A stretch of 24,500 nt of DNA from Mesostigma viride (GCA_009746045.1 RPFO01000082.1:1134677-1159176), one strand, 5' to 3'; shown: positions 1 through 9,690, counted from the first letter of the stretch. Translations and numbers: made by a program. Notes: generated from the sequence alone by a model not told the origin.

Positions 1-582
1 CAGACAACCAGCGCAGGCCAGAAGCCTGGAAAACCCTGGAGAAATCCAGGGATATGTTTTTGGCTGCATTTGGGGCGTGCGCTACAGTACTGTAACACAT
101 GGCACATAGGCCAGGTGTTGGCCCATGTCCCATGAGCACATAGGTGAAGAGCTTTGTCAGCTAGCAAGGGAGGCCACAGATGCCACCGTTGGCAATATAA
201 GTAAGTAAGTAAGTTTACAAGTAAGTAAGTATGTAGGCTGGCATGCGGTGGTTGTCTCCTTGATGTAAGTAAGTAAGTAAGTAAGCAAGTAAGTAAGTAG
301 GTAAGTAAGTAGGTAAGACAAAGTAGGTACATGAAGTGAGATCGACAAATACGCCTGGACGCATGGCGGTCTGGAACGCCGTGGAAGGACTAGGGTAGTT
401 GTCTGAGAGGAAAGACGTGAAGGCCGCGGGAGCCGCGCGGCTATCTCTAGAAAGACCTGCATGGAGGGAGACAGAGGGTAACAAGAAAGCTAGAAAATGC
501 AAATGTAAATGGTAATAATACGAACAATTATCGCCATACGTCCCTGGAGGCATAGTTGTCTCACTTCATAAATAAAGACAAA
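1..582. other. Left-edge stretch without a gene
   Basis: I see no credible coding region here. The open frames on the minus strand are low-complexity translations of the GTAA repeats (runs of YLLT). The stretch holds two (GTAA)n arrays and otherwise unique AT-moderate sequence. The GTAA arrays and the nearby LINE fragment suggest degraded mobile DNA, but no element boundary is visible. Confidence 0.6.
197..316 (+). repeat. (GTAA)n microsatellite, two blocks
   Basis: Two imperfect arrays of the tetranucleotide GTAA (about 197-235 and 264-316) are separated by a unique stretch of about 28 bp. A short GTAAGTAAG run recurs near 1379-1390. On the plus strand every unit reads as a consensus 5' splice donor (GTAAGT). 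This is a property of the repeat and not evidence of splicing. Confidence 0.85.
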
Positions 583-605
583 CTAAAGAGTAATAATTGC
601 ATATA

Positions 606-1357
606 AATTAGCTGGTCGGACAGGCGGTAGCCAGTGCCACCGCCGCCGTGTTCGCGCTCGTGAAGGATGTCCAAGCCGGGCTCGAACCCCTAGCTTAAGA
701 GCAGTAAAGCGCGCACGTGCATGTCCGGCGCATGACGTGATCCACGACAATAATGAACAGATATGGGGACAGGACACAACCTTGCCACACCCCGTTGTGA
801 TTAAGGGGGAATGGTGGGGTGGTGGGCCTTCCGCAGTCCGCACTACTGCCTGCATGTGATCTAGCCCTTGTATGTACAGTTGACGAATGGCAGCAATAAA
901 CGCTGGTGGTACCCGATCCAGAGCTAGGATGGCCCAAAGAGCCTCCCAGACGACCGTGTCAAAAGCCTTGAGATAGTCAACACAAATGAAGACCAGCGGC
1001 AAACCGTCAGGGCAAAGGCGACACATGCACCTCCTCGATCCATCAACCGGCGCATGACAAATACAGCCATGACAGTGTTACGACCGTACGACGGAAACCC
1101 AGATGTCTGAGACTCACCCAGATGTGGGTCCAGCGCGGCGCGGAGCCTGTGCAGCATCATGCGCATGAAGACCTTCAGCGCGGCGCTCTGGAGGCAGACA
1201 CCCCGATAGTTACCGGGGTCAGCAGCAGAGCCCTTCTTGTATGTAGCATGACGCGGATGGCCGCCTGCCACTGAGCAGGCGGAGGCTCGAATCAGAGAGC
1301 AGGACACGGTTGCAGAACGCCAGCAGAAGCTACCTCACTGCCGGGTCAGGGGTCTTA
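606..1357 (-). pseudogene. LINE family A reverse transcriptase fragment (broken)
   Basis: Minus-strand translations give reverse transcriptase blocks of a non-LTR retrotransposon. They include KKGSAADPGNYRGVCLQSAA (the K-G-D/NYRG region), HLGESQ..GF..GRNT, and VDYLKAFDTVVWEALW (the motif A aspartate region). The same blocks occur in the plus-strand copy at 2887-4781, and the two align closely at DNA level over this interval. This copy changes frame several times. It is cut at its 3' side just at the YADD motif (near 606) and at its 5' side near 1357, beside a TTAATTAA sequence. It is therefore a dead internal fragment. It would act, if ever active, in target-primed reverse transcription. No target-site duplication was found for it. 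Confidence 0.85.
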
Positions 1358-1566
1358 ATTAATATGGTTGGGGCCGCATAAGTAAGTAAGTGCGTGCACA
1401 TGCACTGAAAGCATGCCACGGAGCACCCGATGAGGTAAGTACTTGAATTCTACGCGGCCGATACTGAACACCCGCGAAGGTGCAAGGTATAGCTAGTGGC
1501 GCGGCGCACTCGCCCAGGTCTGGAGTTGAAGATCTAGCAACTCCTCGTCCAGTAGGACTGTTTGCA

Positions 1567-2664
1567 CCCATCCATCCATCCATTCATCCATCCATCCATC
1601 CATCCATCCATCCATCCATCCATCCATCCATCCATCCATCCATCCATCCATCCATCCATCCATCCATCCATCCATCCATCCATCCATCCATCCATCCATC
1701 CATCCATCCATCCATCCATCCATCCATCCATCCATCCATCCATCCATCCATCCATCCATCCATCCATCCATCCATCCATCCATCCATCCATCCATCCATC
1801 CATCCATCCATCCATCCATCCATCCATCCATCCATCCATCCATCCATCCATCCATCCATCCATCCATCCATCCATCCATCCATCCATCCATCCATCCATC
1901 CATCCATCCATCCATCCATCCATCCATCCATCCATCCATCCATCCATCCATCCATCCATCCATCCATCCATCCATCCATCCATCCATCCATCCATCCATC
2001 CATCCATCCATCCATCCATCCATCCATCCATCCATCCATCCATCCATCCATCCATCCATCCATCCATCCATCCATCCATCCATCCATCCATCCATCCATC
2101 CATCCATCCATCCATCCCATCCATCCATCCATCCATCCATCCATCCATCCATCCATCCATCCATCCATCCATCCATCCATCCATCCATCCATCCATCCAT
2201 CCATCCATCCATCCATCCATCCATCCATCCATCCATCCATCCATCCATCCATCCATCCATCCATCCATCCATCCATCCATCCATCCATCCATCCATCCAT
2301 CCATCCATCCATCCATCCATCCATCCATCCATCCATCCATCCATCCATCCATCCATCCATCCATCCATCCATCCATCCATCCATCCATCCATCCATCCAT
2401 CCATCCATCCATCCATCCATCCATCCATCCATCCATCCATCCATCCATCCATCCATCCATCCATCCATCCATCCATCCATCCATCCATCCATCCATGATC
2501 CATCCATCCATCCATCCATCCATCCATCCATCCATCCATCCATCCATCCATCCATCCATCCATCCATCCATCCATCCATCCATCCATCCATCCATCCATC
2601 CATCCATCCATCCATCCATCCATCCATCCATCCATCCATCCATCCATCCATCCATCCATCCATC
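1567..2664 (+). repeat. Giant (ATCC)n microsatellite, about 275 units
   Basis: This is a nearly uninterrupted tetranucleotide array of about 1.1 kb. I see only a few interruptions: a T-for-C change near 1584, one extra C near 2117, and a small irregularity (CATGATCC) near 2496. The low divergence implies recent expansion or ongoing homogenisation. It lies in the 3' UTR part of a LINE B insertion. Confidence 0.97.
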
Positions 2665-2682
2665 GGGGTTAATGCTCCGTGA

Positions 2683-2700
2683 CTCCGCATGCAACGGGAG
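2683..2700 (+). other. LINE B 3'-end stem-loop (enlarged loop)
   Basis: CTCC pairs with GGAG around a 10-base loop that still contains CAAC. It sits just before the AT-rich LINE tail. In the sister LINE B copy (9924-9937, minus) the loop is four bases. This copy looks like the same hairpin with GCATG inserted. Confidence 0.6.
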
Positions 2701-2886
2701 CACGAGTCTTATTTATTAATTATTAATTAACTCCTCATCATCCGGACTATCCAAGTCGACTATACGCTCGGCCATGATGATGGGTGTGGGGGTAGGTTGC
2801 ATGCTAACCCCCGCCCGATAGCTCATAAGAATTCAAAGGCTTCTCCCGGAGCCTGAGGGGTTTTAGGGGCATAACCAGGGTTCACC

Positions 2887-4781
2887 AACCAGGGCAAGGA
2901 GATGTGGTACCACCTCGACCAGCTCGGCGGCCGGCGGCAGCGCACCCCGGTGGAGCACACGGGGGACGGCACGGCGCCGGTCAGCCTTGACCGCTGGTTG
3001 GCCCACAATGATTCCTTGACCGGTGGGGCTCGCGGCCCCCCCCCGCCGCTTCACCCCGAGACGGCCGCCCGCCTCGGGGTTGCCGGACCCCCGCCGGCGC
3101 CAGCGCCCCCCTAGCTCCTTGCCGGACCACCAAGTCCCCGCATATTGCAGGATCGAGGGCTGCCTTGCCACCGACGACGTCGTCCCCCCCTGCACTTTGA
3201 AGGAATTGGACGGCGCCCTTGCTTGCCTGCGGTACGATGCGGCGGTCGGTGCCGACCACCTTTCTGCTGAGCCCAGAGCTGCTGAAGACCCCTGATCCGG
3301 CGGTTAGGGATCTTCTGCTGGCGTTCTGCAACCGTGTCCTGCTCTCTGACGAGCCTCCGCCTGCTGAGTGGCAGACGGCCATCCGCGTCATGCTGTACAA
3401 GAAGGGCTCTGCTGCTGACCCCGGTAACTACCGAGGTGTCTGCCTCCAGAGCGCCGCGCTGAAGGTCTTCATGCGCATGATGCTGCACAGGCTCCGCGCC
3501 GCGCTGGACCCACACCTGGGTGAGTCTCAGATGGGTTTCCGTCGTGGTCGTAACACTGTCATGGCTGTGTTTGTCGCGCGCCGGTCGGTTGATGGAGGTG
3601 CGTCGCCTTCCCCCTGACAGTTTGCCGCTGGTCTTCATTTGTGTTGACTATTTCAAGGCCTTTGACACGGTTCTCTGGGAGGCTCTTTGGGCCATCCTAG
3701 CTCTGGATCGGGTACCACCTGCGTTTATTGCTGCCATTCGCCGACTGTATGAGGGCTCACAGGCAGTAGTGCGGACTGCGGAAGGCACCACCCCACCATT
3801 CCCCCTTCACCACGGGGGGTGGCAAGGTTGTGTCCTGTCCCCATACCTGTTCATTATTGTCGTGGATCACGTCATGCGCCGGGCACGTGCGCGCTTTACT
3901 GCTCTTAAGGGGTTTGAGCCAGGCTTGGACATCCTTAACGAGAAAGAACACGGCGGGGTTAGACCTGGTTACCGCCTTGCCGACCTGATTTATGCGGATG
4001 ACACCAGGCCTCATATGATATGGCGATATCGCGAGCCCCGAGCACATTCAGACCTGGCTGGACTGTCTGGGCCTGGAGGCGCGGGCGGTGGGGCTGGAGA
4101 TTAGTGTCAAAACTGAGGCGATGGTGATTGGGGCCTCCAGTACACCACCGCTGCCGCGCAGGCCTGCATGCTCGACGGGACGGAGGTCCCGTTTCGCGAC
4201 CGCTTCAAACTGTTGGGGAGTTGGCTTCCTGACACTGCAGACGATGTGGACACCCGCATCGGCCTGGCCTGGGCCATGCAGGCTCCGTTCGCTCAACCCC
4301 TACTGGCGCTCGAAGGGCCTGGGCGAGCACCGCAAGCGCATGCTCTTCAAGGTCCTCGTCCTCACGGTGCTCACGTATGGCGCCGAGGCGTGGACAATTA
4401 CACCCAAACTGGCAGCTAGGCCGTCAACGGCACGGTTTACAGGATGCTCCGGATGACAGGTCCTTAACGTAGGGTTTCCCGAGCGCCCGTCATCAGAGCT
4501 TCTTTGTATCATGGTATGCCTCGTATTTCGGACGAGATTAGGCAGCGTAGGATAGCATTTGTACGACACCTTGCTCGCACCAGCCAGGTCGACACCGCCC
4601 TTGGTCTGGCCGGCCCCCAGCGGCCGGCTTGGCCAGCCACTGGGCGACACATTCTGACCTGGCCTGGCCCCAAGGACATTCCCAAAAGGGTAGGGAAACC
4701 TGTCACGAACTACATCCAGATGTTGCTGGACTCGTGACCTAGTGGTCCCAGCCCAGTTTGAGAACCGCATCCACTCTCTCT
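2887..4781 (+). pseudogene. LINE family A reverse transcriptase, frameshifted
   Basis: This is the reverse transcriptase ORF of a non-LTR retrotransposon, broken into at least five reading-frame pieces. The order visible is: an N-terminal Pro/Arg-rich part, then KKGSAADPGNYRGVCLQS at about 3400, GESQMGFRRGRNT at about 3530, VDYFKAFDTVLWEALWA at about 3650 (motif A), GWQGCVLSPYLFIIVVDHV at about 3820 (motif B), and LIYADDTR at about 3990 (the catalytic YADD box). These are followed by EHRKRMLFKVLVLTVLTYGAEAW at about 4330 and ISDEIRQRRIAFVRHLAR at about 4520. The last two blocks are typical of the C-terminal region after the RT domain in RTE- or L1-like elements. No endonuclease domain is recognisable, consistent with 5' truncation. 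The coding sequence continues at 7328 after the inserted block. Confidence 0.88.
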
Positions 4782-4823
4782 AGTCATGTACATGTGTGCC
4801 TATGATGAGCCACCCTCCAGATG

Positions 4824-5262
4824 ATTAAATTAAATTAAATTAAATTATAACATGCCTCCGTGGGGAGGTCATGTAGCACATATTTCATGATGGATGGGGT
4901 GGGGGAAGCCGCGTGATCGAACTATCCTAACTCTATCTAGAAAATCCTAACTGCACTACTCATCAAAACGCCTCCTCCGCTTGGGGGGAGGTGGCTTGCC
5001 CACAGGGTCGGGCGTGTGCGCCTTGACAATCTTTTTCCACCGCGTCTTGTCCTGCATGGCAGTCCAAAGACGGGAGAGAGAGTGGATGCGGTGCTCAAAC
5101 TGGGCTGGGACCACGAGGTCGTCCAGCAGCATCTGAACGTAGTTGGTGACAGGTTTCCCTACCCTTTTGGGAATGTCCTTGGGGCCAGGCCAGGTCAGAA
5201 TGTGCCGCCCTGGCTGTCCAAGCCGCTGGGGGCCGGCCAGACCAAGGGTGGTGTCGACCGAT
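4824..5262 (-). pseudogene. LINE family A 3' end (C-terminus, 3' UTR, tail)
   Basis: On the minus strand this reads as the last part of the LINE A ORF, containing KRVGKPVTNYVQMLLDDLVV, QDKTRW and VGKPPPPKRRRR, with a stop at 4956-4958. A 3' UTR follows, then a CCTCC-CCAC-GGAGG hairpin (4855-4868) and a TTTAATTTAAT tail. The frame is open through the surviving C-terminal part. The 5' truncation is near 5262. The proline and basic-rich C-terminus may bind nucleic acid, which is inference. No clear target duplication is visible. Confidence 0.85.
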
Positions 5263-5320
5263 GCCTAGCTTTATTTAATTATGTAGTGCCCATGCAGGGA
5301 GTCCCTCCCTGCTGAGAAGC
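5263..5320 (-). mobile_element. Third LINE/SINE-like 3' terminus with strong hairpin
   Basis: On the minus strand an 8-bp perfect stem GCAGGGAG/CTCCCTGC with a 3-base loop is followed by ATGGGCACTACATAATTAAATAAA. That is the same layout (hairpin, short spacer, AT tail) seen at the LINE A and B ends, with a different stem sequence. It abuts the truncated 5' end of the LINE A fragment. The upstream extent is unknown. Confidence 0.45.
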
Positions 5321-5521
5321 CATGCCCTAGCTCTCGTATCAAGGAGACAACGAACCAGCCTCGTCTCGTATAGCCATGATGATCTTCCCCCACATGGCAT
5401 GCTCCCCCTTAACTGGGCATAGCGTGATAGACCATGAGGGCGCAGGTGCCCTGGTGCACCTAGAGCAAGGGTAGCTTACATTCCCACCCTTGCATGTTCA
5501 AAGTAGCCTAGAATGTATTAA

Positions 5522-7220
5522 CCCCTAAATGGGCGGAAATGCTGCCGATAAATCGGCAGTAACTCACCTATTTTGTAAACCAGCCCCTGTACAACCTAGC
5601 AATATCCAATGGCTGTCCTTGGGGGGCAAGCATGTCCATGAGTTGCCCTAAGCCATGATATATCACAACCTCACATATATTCATCGTAGGCCATGTATAA
5701 CTGCCGTCAAAGTCAGGGGGGTCAAGACGAGCGTTTTCATTTTTGGTAGAATGTGCATTTTGAATTATGTTGTAAGAGCTAGGCACCTACCACTTCAGGG
5801 ATGATAAACAATTAGTTGCTGAACAGTTTGAGCCATTGGGGTCATCATTTGGGTGGGTATACCAGCAGTTACACCCAGTACAGCCCATAGGGGTACCGTT
5901 GGTAAAAAGCAACCAAGGGGGTAGGAGTGGGCATACTACCTACTAATACCTACTAATATGGCCCCCAACCATGCCAAACAATACATTTCCCTTCCACAAT
6001 GATGGGGAAACATAACTGCATCATCACACTGCCCTTACATGGCACCTATGTGCAGGTGCCACCTTGTCCATGCACGTAGGTAACGTGGTACGGATACCCT
6101 ACGCAAGGCATGCATTCTAGGAGGCAGCCACCAACAAACTAGTGATTTTAAGCCTATTTCAGCCTGCCCTAGCAAGGATAAACTAGGCCTAAGCTGCTAT
6201 AGCTTTCCAGGTGATGGCCAGCACACCTGGTGGCACATGCTGACAATGGGAAGCTTCTACTCACCGGTTACATGCTTGATGATGCCACAGAGACCAGCCA
6301 ACTGCCTCACACTCATGCAATATGTGTGTGGGAAATGTATAACAAACATATATGGAGGTATTCAAACCCATACAGCCTCTAAAACTTATCACCATCACCC
6401 TGTGGCAGGTCAACTGACTGAGGGAAGCATCTAAGAAGGGTGTTTTAGAAAGGGGCCAGGCCAGGGTCAAGAAAGAGCATGAATAATGCAAAAAGAATGT
6501 GCTACACAAGCTAGAACGTATATATAAACGTCAAACATCGATAGGAAAACGATGCTTAAGCTTTACCAGGCATGGATGGCGTTACCTTGGCCCAGGCGGT
6601 GGCCGCAAAATGGCGCATTTCGGCACACCAAAGTTGTGCAGCATGGTCGCTGGATTCGGCGATTTCTGGCCACCCTTGCACTTTTACGACTAATATGTAT
6701 CGTAAAAAGTACAAAGAAACCGATATATCCTTTAAAATACGCCGGAAAGGTATTGCTGTCAACGTTTCTATCGTCCGGCCTGATCGCAGTTTTTTCCAGC
6801 AAGAACGCTGCCGACACCTATCAAATGGCATTCCCGCGAACCAAAAATTGGCCTGTATGATCTTTAGGACGTATAAAATCAATACCCTAAGTTTGGCCAG
6901 AAAATTCGAACGCAAACGTAAATGCCATGCGTGGGCGCAAGCCGCCATGGCCAGGTCGTCGTTTTCCGGAATGCACGTTGTACATGAAAAAGTACCCTGA
7001 CCCCTTGTACTTTGACGGTCTGGAACACCTGTTAAACTTGGTCAAAATATAGCAAACCCTAGTATCATGTTCTGGAGAAACTTATAAACTTTCATTCTTC
7101 TCAGCTAAACGTTTCCTAATTCCCAATAGTATTCTCGCAAACTGGTCCCCCGAGTAGGTGCCGACAAATCGGCTGTAAGTCACTTTTTGGCGGAAAATCG
7201 GCAGCAAGACCATTTAGGGG
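5522..7220. mobile_element. TTAA-flanked inverted-repeat DNA transposon, 1.7 kb, non-autonomous
   Basis: CCCCTAAATGG at 5522-5532 is mirrored by CCATTTAGGGG at 7210-7220, and both ends are directly flanked by TTAA (5518-5521 and 7221-7224). TTAA duplication with a terminal repeat starting CC is characteristic of the piggyBac superfamily. Both ends also carry subterminal GCTGCCGAT and GCCGA/TCGGC hairpins, for example TGCCGATAAATCGGCA near 5542. No transposase is recognised inside. The longest frame (6572-7000, plus) gives a basic 142-residue product with no motif I can place. I infer a non-autonomous or decayed element. The short 11-bp perfect terminal match limits certainty. Confidence 0.65.
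6572..7000 (+). CDS. Unrecognised open frame inside the 1.7-kb TTAA element
   Basis: This is a 142-residue frame starting MDGVTLAQAVAAKW, rich in Lys and Arg in its second half (RKFERKRKCHAWAQ). Overlapping open frames exist on both strands in the same interval, so the frame alone is weak evidence. I see no DDD/DDE catalytic pattern, membrane segment or zinc finger. The base composition differs slightly from the AT-rich flanks inside the element. It could be a captured exon or chance. Low confidence that it is translated. Confidence 0.15.
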   Translation: MDGVTLAQAVAAKWRISAHQSCAAWSLDSAISGHPCTFTTNMYRKKYKETDISFKIRRKGIAVNVSIVRPDRSFFQQERCRHLSNGIPANQKLACMIFRTYKINTLSLARKFERKRKCHAWAQAAMARSSFSGMHVVHEKVP

Positions 7221-7224
7221 TTAA

Positions 7225-7314
7225 AAGCCATATGCCCCTTCTCAGGGATATGTGCTACATTTACTCCCAACGGAGTGATGTTGATAATTAATTAATTAAT
7301 TAATTAATTAATTA
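7225..7314 (+). mobile_element. LINE 3' terminus with (TTAA)n tail
   Basis: ATATGTGCTACATTTACTCC matches the LINE A 3' UTR near 7531, followed by the hairpin ACTCC-CAAC-GGAGT (7263-7276) and a tail of about 30 bases of TTAA units. The ATCCACTCTCTCT duplication follows at 7315. This is the 3' end of the insertion beginning at 4782. Confidence 0.8.
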
Positions 7315-7327
7315 ATCCACTCTCTCT

Positions 7328-7579
7328 CCCATCTTTGGACTGCCATGCAGGACAAGACGCGGTGGCAGAAGATTGTCAAGGCTCACACGCCTGACCCTGT
7401 GGGCAAGCCCCCTCCCCCCAAGAGGAGGCGTTTTGATGAGTAGTGTAGTTAGGATTTTTCTAGACTAGATAGCTTAGAGTTAGGATAGTTCGATTACGCG
7501 GCTTCCTCCACCCCACCCATCCATCATGGAATATGTGCTACATGATCTCCCAACGGAGACTTGTTATAATTTAATTTAA
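7328..7579 (+). pseudogene. Remaining 3' end of the split LINE A copy
   Basis: This continues the LINE A ORF interrupted at 4781. It encodes LWTAMQDKTRWQKIVKAH and a PPPPKRRRFDE C-terminus, with a TAG stop at 7441-7443. A 3' UTR containing a short CCACCCATCCATCATGG motif follows, then the hairpin TCTCC-CAAC-GGAGA (7546-7559) and a TTATAATTTAATTTAA tail. The tail is broken by the element starting at 7580 and resumes at 9866. Agreement with the minus-strand copy (4824-5262) confirms the identity. Confidence 0.85.
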
Positions 7580-7595
7580 GGGGACGGGACACCCC

Positions 7596-7621
7596 CGAAT
7601 TTTTTGGCGCCAAAAAATTCG
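7596..7621. repeat. 26-bp perfect palindrome next to the left terminus
   Basis: The arms CGAATTTTTTGGC and GCCAAAAAATTCG form a perfect palindrome centred on GGCGCC, 16 bp inside the left end of the 2.3-kb element. It could form a cruciform or be a dimeric protein-binding site. I see no equivalent at the right end. Confidence 0.9.
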
Positions 7622-8999
7622 CGCCGGAGCCGAAGGTCACAAATTTCACGTGCACGGTGCGCGCACCCCTTGCGGAAGTGGCCATGGCGACTGCGTTCAG
7701 GCGAAACTACCACACTAGGGCAGGCGAAATGCAAAAATTTTACTCGAATCTAAAAGGAGATGAGTTTATGATGTTAGTTTGTGGCGGAAATCAGCTGGTT
7801 TACAATATCGCTGATGTTTTTTTATGCCATCGGCATGGGGGGTAATCTGATTTTTTTGGTCGCGCGGAATGAAATAGAATTCATGATAGCGGCTGTAAAA
7901 TAGCGGTTTTGGGGGCTGTTCTGACCTTGAAGCAGGCATTAATATCGGTTGCATCGAATTCTAAACCGAGCTGGTGCTTTTTGCCAGATTTTCGGCCATT
8001 ATCGGTAAGTAATTGTTCAGACCTGCGCAGTGCGTGTCTGACCTGTCCATGGAAGAACGGCTGTTGTTGCGCGCCTGGGCGAGGGATTTACGAGGGCAAG
8101 GTACAGATTTGTCGCGAACGTTATCTGCTATCGGTGCTTTCTTCTATGAGCTCATCGTTCGAGGTTTTTTGCGTTCTTTTTGGGCAGTTTCCGCCAGCTA
8201 GCTCGCCGTCGCTTGCCGTTGTGTTGTCGAATACCTGGCAGCTTTAGATTGTTTTCGTTGATGTCGTGATCAGGGCCGCTTCAGTCGCAGCCTATAGCTC
8301 TTCGGGAAGGTATAAGGCATTTCATAAAACGTGTTCTGGCAAGGATGTTGTGCGTATGGACGCTTCTTGTTGTTTGAGAGTGACGCACCCTCTCCTCACA
8401 GGCCGCAGCGGCATCACAGCGCTCATGCGGTGAAGGGCCGCCAATGGTTTCTTTGCATTTTATCGTGCAGGGATGGAAGTGTTATAGTGATGATGATGTT
8501 GGAGATATTGCATTTGTGTGACTGCATGTAGATAGCTGGCACCAATGGTTGTTTGAGCTTTCCTTTGTTATGATGATGTGACAAGACTACAATGTGCTGA
8601 GCCAACCATGGTTGACATGCATGACTGCATGCAAGCTATATATACCATGTTCTTACTTGGTTCCTTGCCCTCCATAGTCCCAGTTTGTCATCCATGCCGG
8701 GGAGGACAGTTTAGGAGGTGTTGTTGTGTTGATTAGCTTGGTTGGCATCAACCTTACACTCTAACCTGGGAGAAACATAGGAAATGCCGCTTAGGCATGT
8801 TAGGGCTACCATCGTCAAGGCTATGCACATATTTACAAGGCTGGCCATGCTGGAGGGATGATGAAGACATATGAGGTGCGTGGCCACCCCTTTGTACTTT
8901 GTAAACATACTCTGCATGGTTTTGGTGCATGTTGGATGGCATATTAAGTGGCACTGTGGGGTTACTAACTTACTGAGTGGTCCTTAGCGCCTTGTCATG

Positions 9000-9690
9000 T
9001 GGTCATATAGGAAACCCATCAACTTGAGCAGTTCTTGTCGCAATGACCCCCCACATTGAGCATGCGTTGCCGTCAGCGTGCAAGAGTTGATTATGTGTGC
9101 TTTGGTCAGTTTCAGATGTCTTTGATGAAGAAGGAGGTGCTAGTGTGGCTAAATGGTTACTCTAATTTCCTTGTAGCGTCTACATGGGTGGCCGTCTTGG
9201 AATGGTTGTAACTTGGGCAGTTCTTGTCAGAATGGCGTCAAACCTTGAACATAGGAGGTACCATATGTGCAGAGAATGGTAGTATGTGGTTTGGCCAGTT
9301 TTCATGAGGCTTAGATGTATAAAGGGGTGTTAGTGTGGTTAAATACTAGCTAAAACCTCCCTTAGCTTCGTCACAGGTGGCAATCTAGGAATATCCATCA
9401 AATAGGGCTGCGCTTGTCAGAATGACCTGAAAATTTGGGGCTGCATGTCCCCCAACCTCTAGTATTTGGGAATATATGATTTGGCCCTATTCCATGTGTT
9501 TATGATTTGATAATTTTTTTTTTCATTAAAAAAGTACCCTTTTTGCGGGAAAATCCATCAATGTGTGTAAACATGATTATTTTGTGCTCAAAATTAGGTA
9601 GCATTTCTCAAAAGTCAGGGAACTATATGGGAATATATGATTTGGTCCCAATATGTTTGCCCACTGCCCTAGGAAAAATGTGACTAGAGT
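9000..9690 (+). repeat. Diverged tandem repeat, period about 189 bp
   Basis: Landmarks recur at a fixed spacing. ACTTGAGCAGTTCTTGTC at 9022, ACTTGGGCAGTTCTTGTC at 9211 and a diverged GGGCTGCGCTTGTCAGAATG form at 9401 are 189-190 bp apart. TTTGGTCAGTTT at 9101, TTTGGCCAGTTT at 9290 and TTTGGCCCTATT at 9480 show the same period, as do the TAGTGTGG(C/T)TAAAT blocks. A partial further unit (GGGAATATATGATTTGG) occurs near 9629. About three full units are present, none coding. Confidence 0.75.

Larger units (their letters stand above)
1550..2728 (+). mobile_element. 5'-truncated LINE family B insertion made mostly of (ATCC)n
   Basis: The left end (CCAGTAGGACTGTTTGCACCC) and the right end (GGGGTTAATGCTCCGTGACTCC, then GGGAGCACGAGTC and a TTATTTATTAATTAA-type tail) both match the minus-strand LINE B copy at 9896-9990. 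There the same two flanks are joined by only about three GATG units and a short GGGTGGGTG stretch. The insertion is bracketed by AACTCCTC(G/A)TC at 1539-1549 and 2729-2739, an 11-bp duplication with one mismatch. This is what target-primed reverse transcription leaves. No coding sequence remains. The long plus and minus reading frames across it are artefacts of a repeat that contains no stop codon in any frame. Confidence 0.75.
4782..7314 (+). mobile_element. LINE insertion with 13-bp duplication, itself containing other elements
   Basis: ATCCACTCTCTCT occurs at 4769-4781 and again at 7315-7327. The uninterrupted LINE A sequence has this motif once, as seen in the minus-strand copy near 5080. 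The segment between is therefore an insertion. Its right end is a LINE 3' terminus in plus orientation: GGGATATGTGCTACATTTA, then an ACTCC-CAAC-GGAGT hairpin and a (TTAA)n tail. Inside it lie a minus-strand LINE A 3' end (4824-5262), another minus-strand 3' end (about 5264-5320) and the TTAA-flanked element at 5522-7220. Confidence 0.72.

Noticed and set aside
1480-2719. Long open frames of about 370-400 codons on both strands encoding HPSI or MDGW repeats
   Set aside because: The ATCC repeat has no stop codon in any of its frames, so all frames are open. There is no composition or splice evidence of coding.
5522-5529. CCCCTAAA read as telomeric repeat
   Set aside because: It occurs once at each end of an inverted-repeat element, with no tandem CCCTAAA units.
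8013-8201. 62-codon frame (MEERLLLRAWARDL...) inside the 2.3-kb element as a gene
   Set aside because: Too short, overlapping another open frame, with no motif. Kept only as part of the element's non-coding interior.
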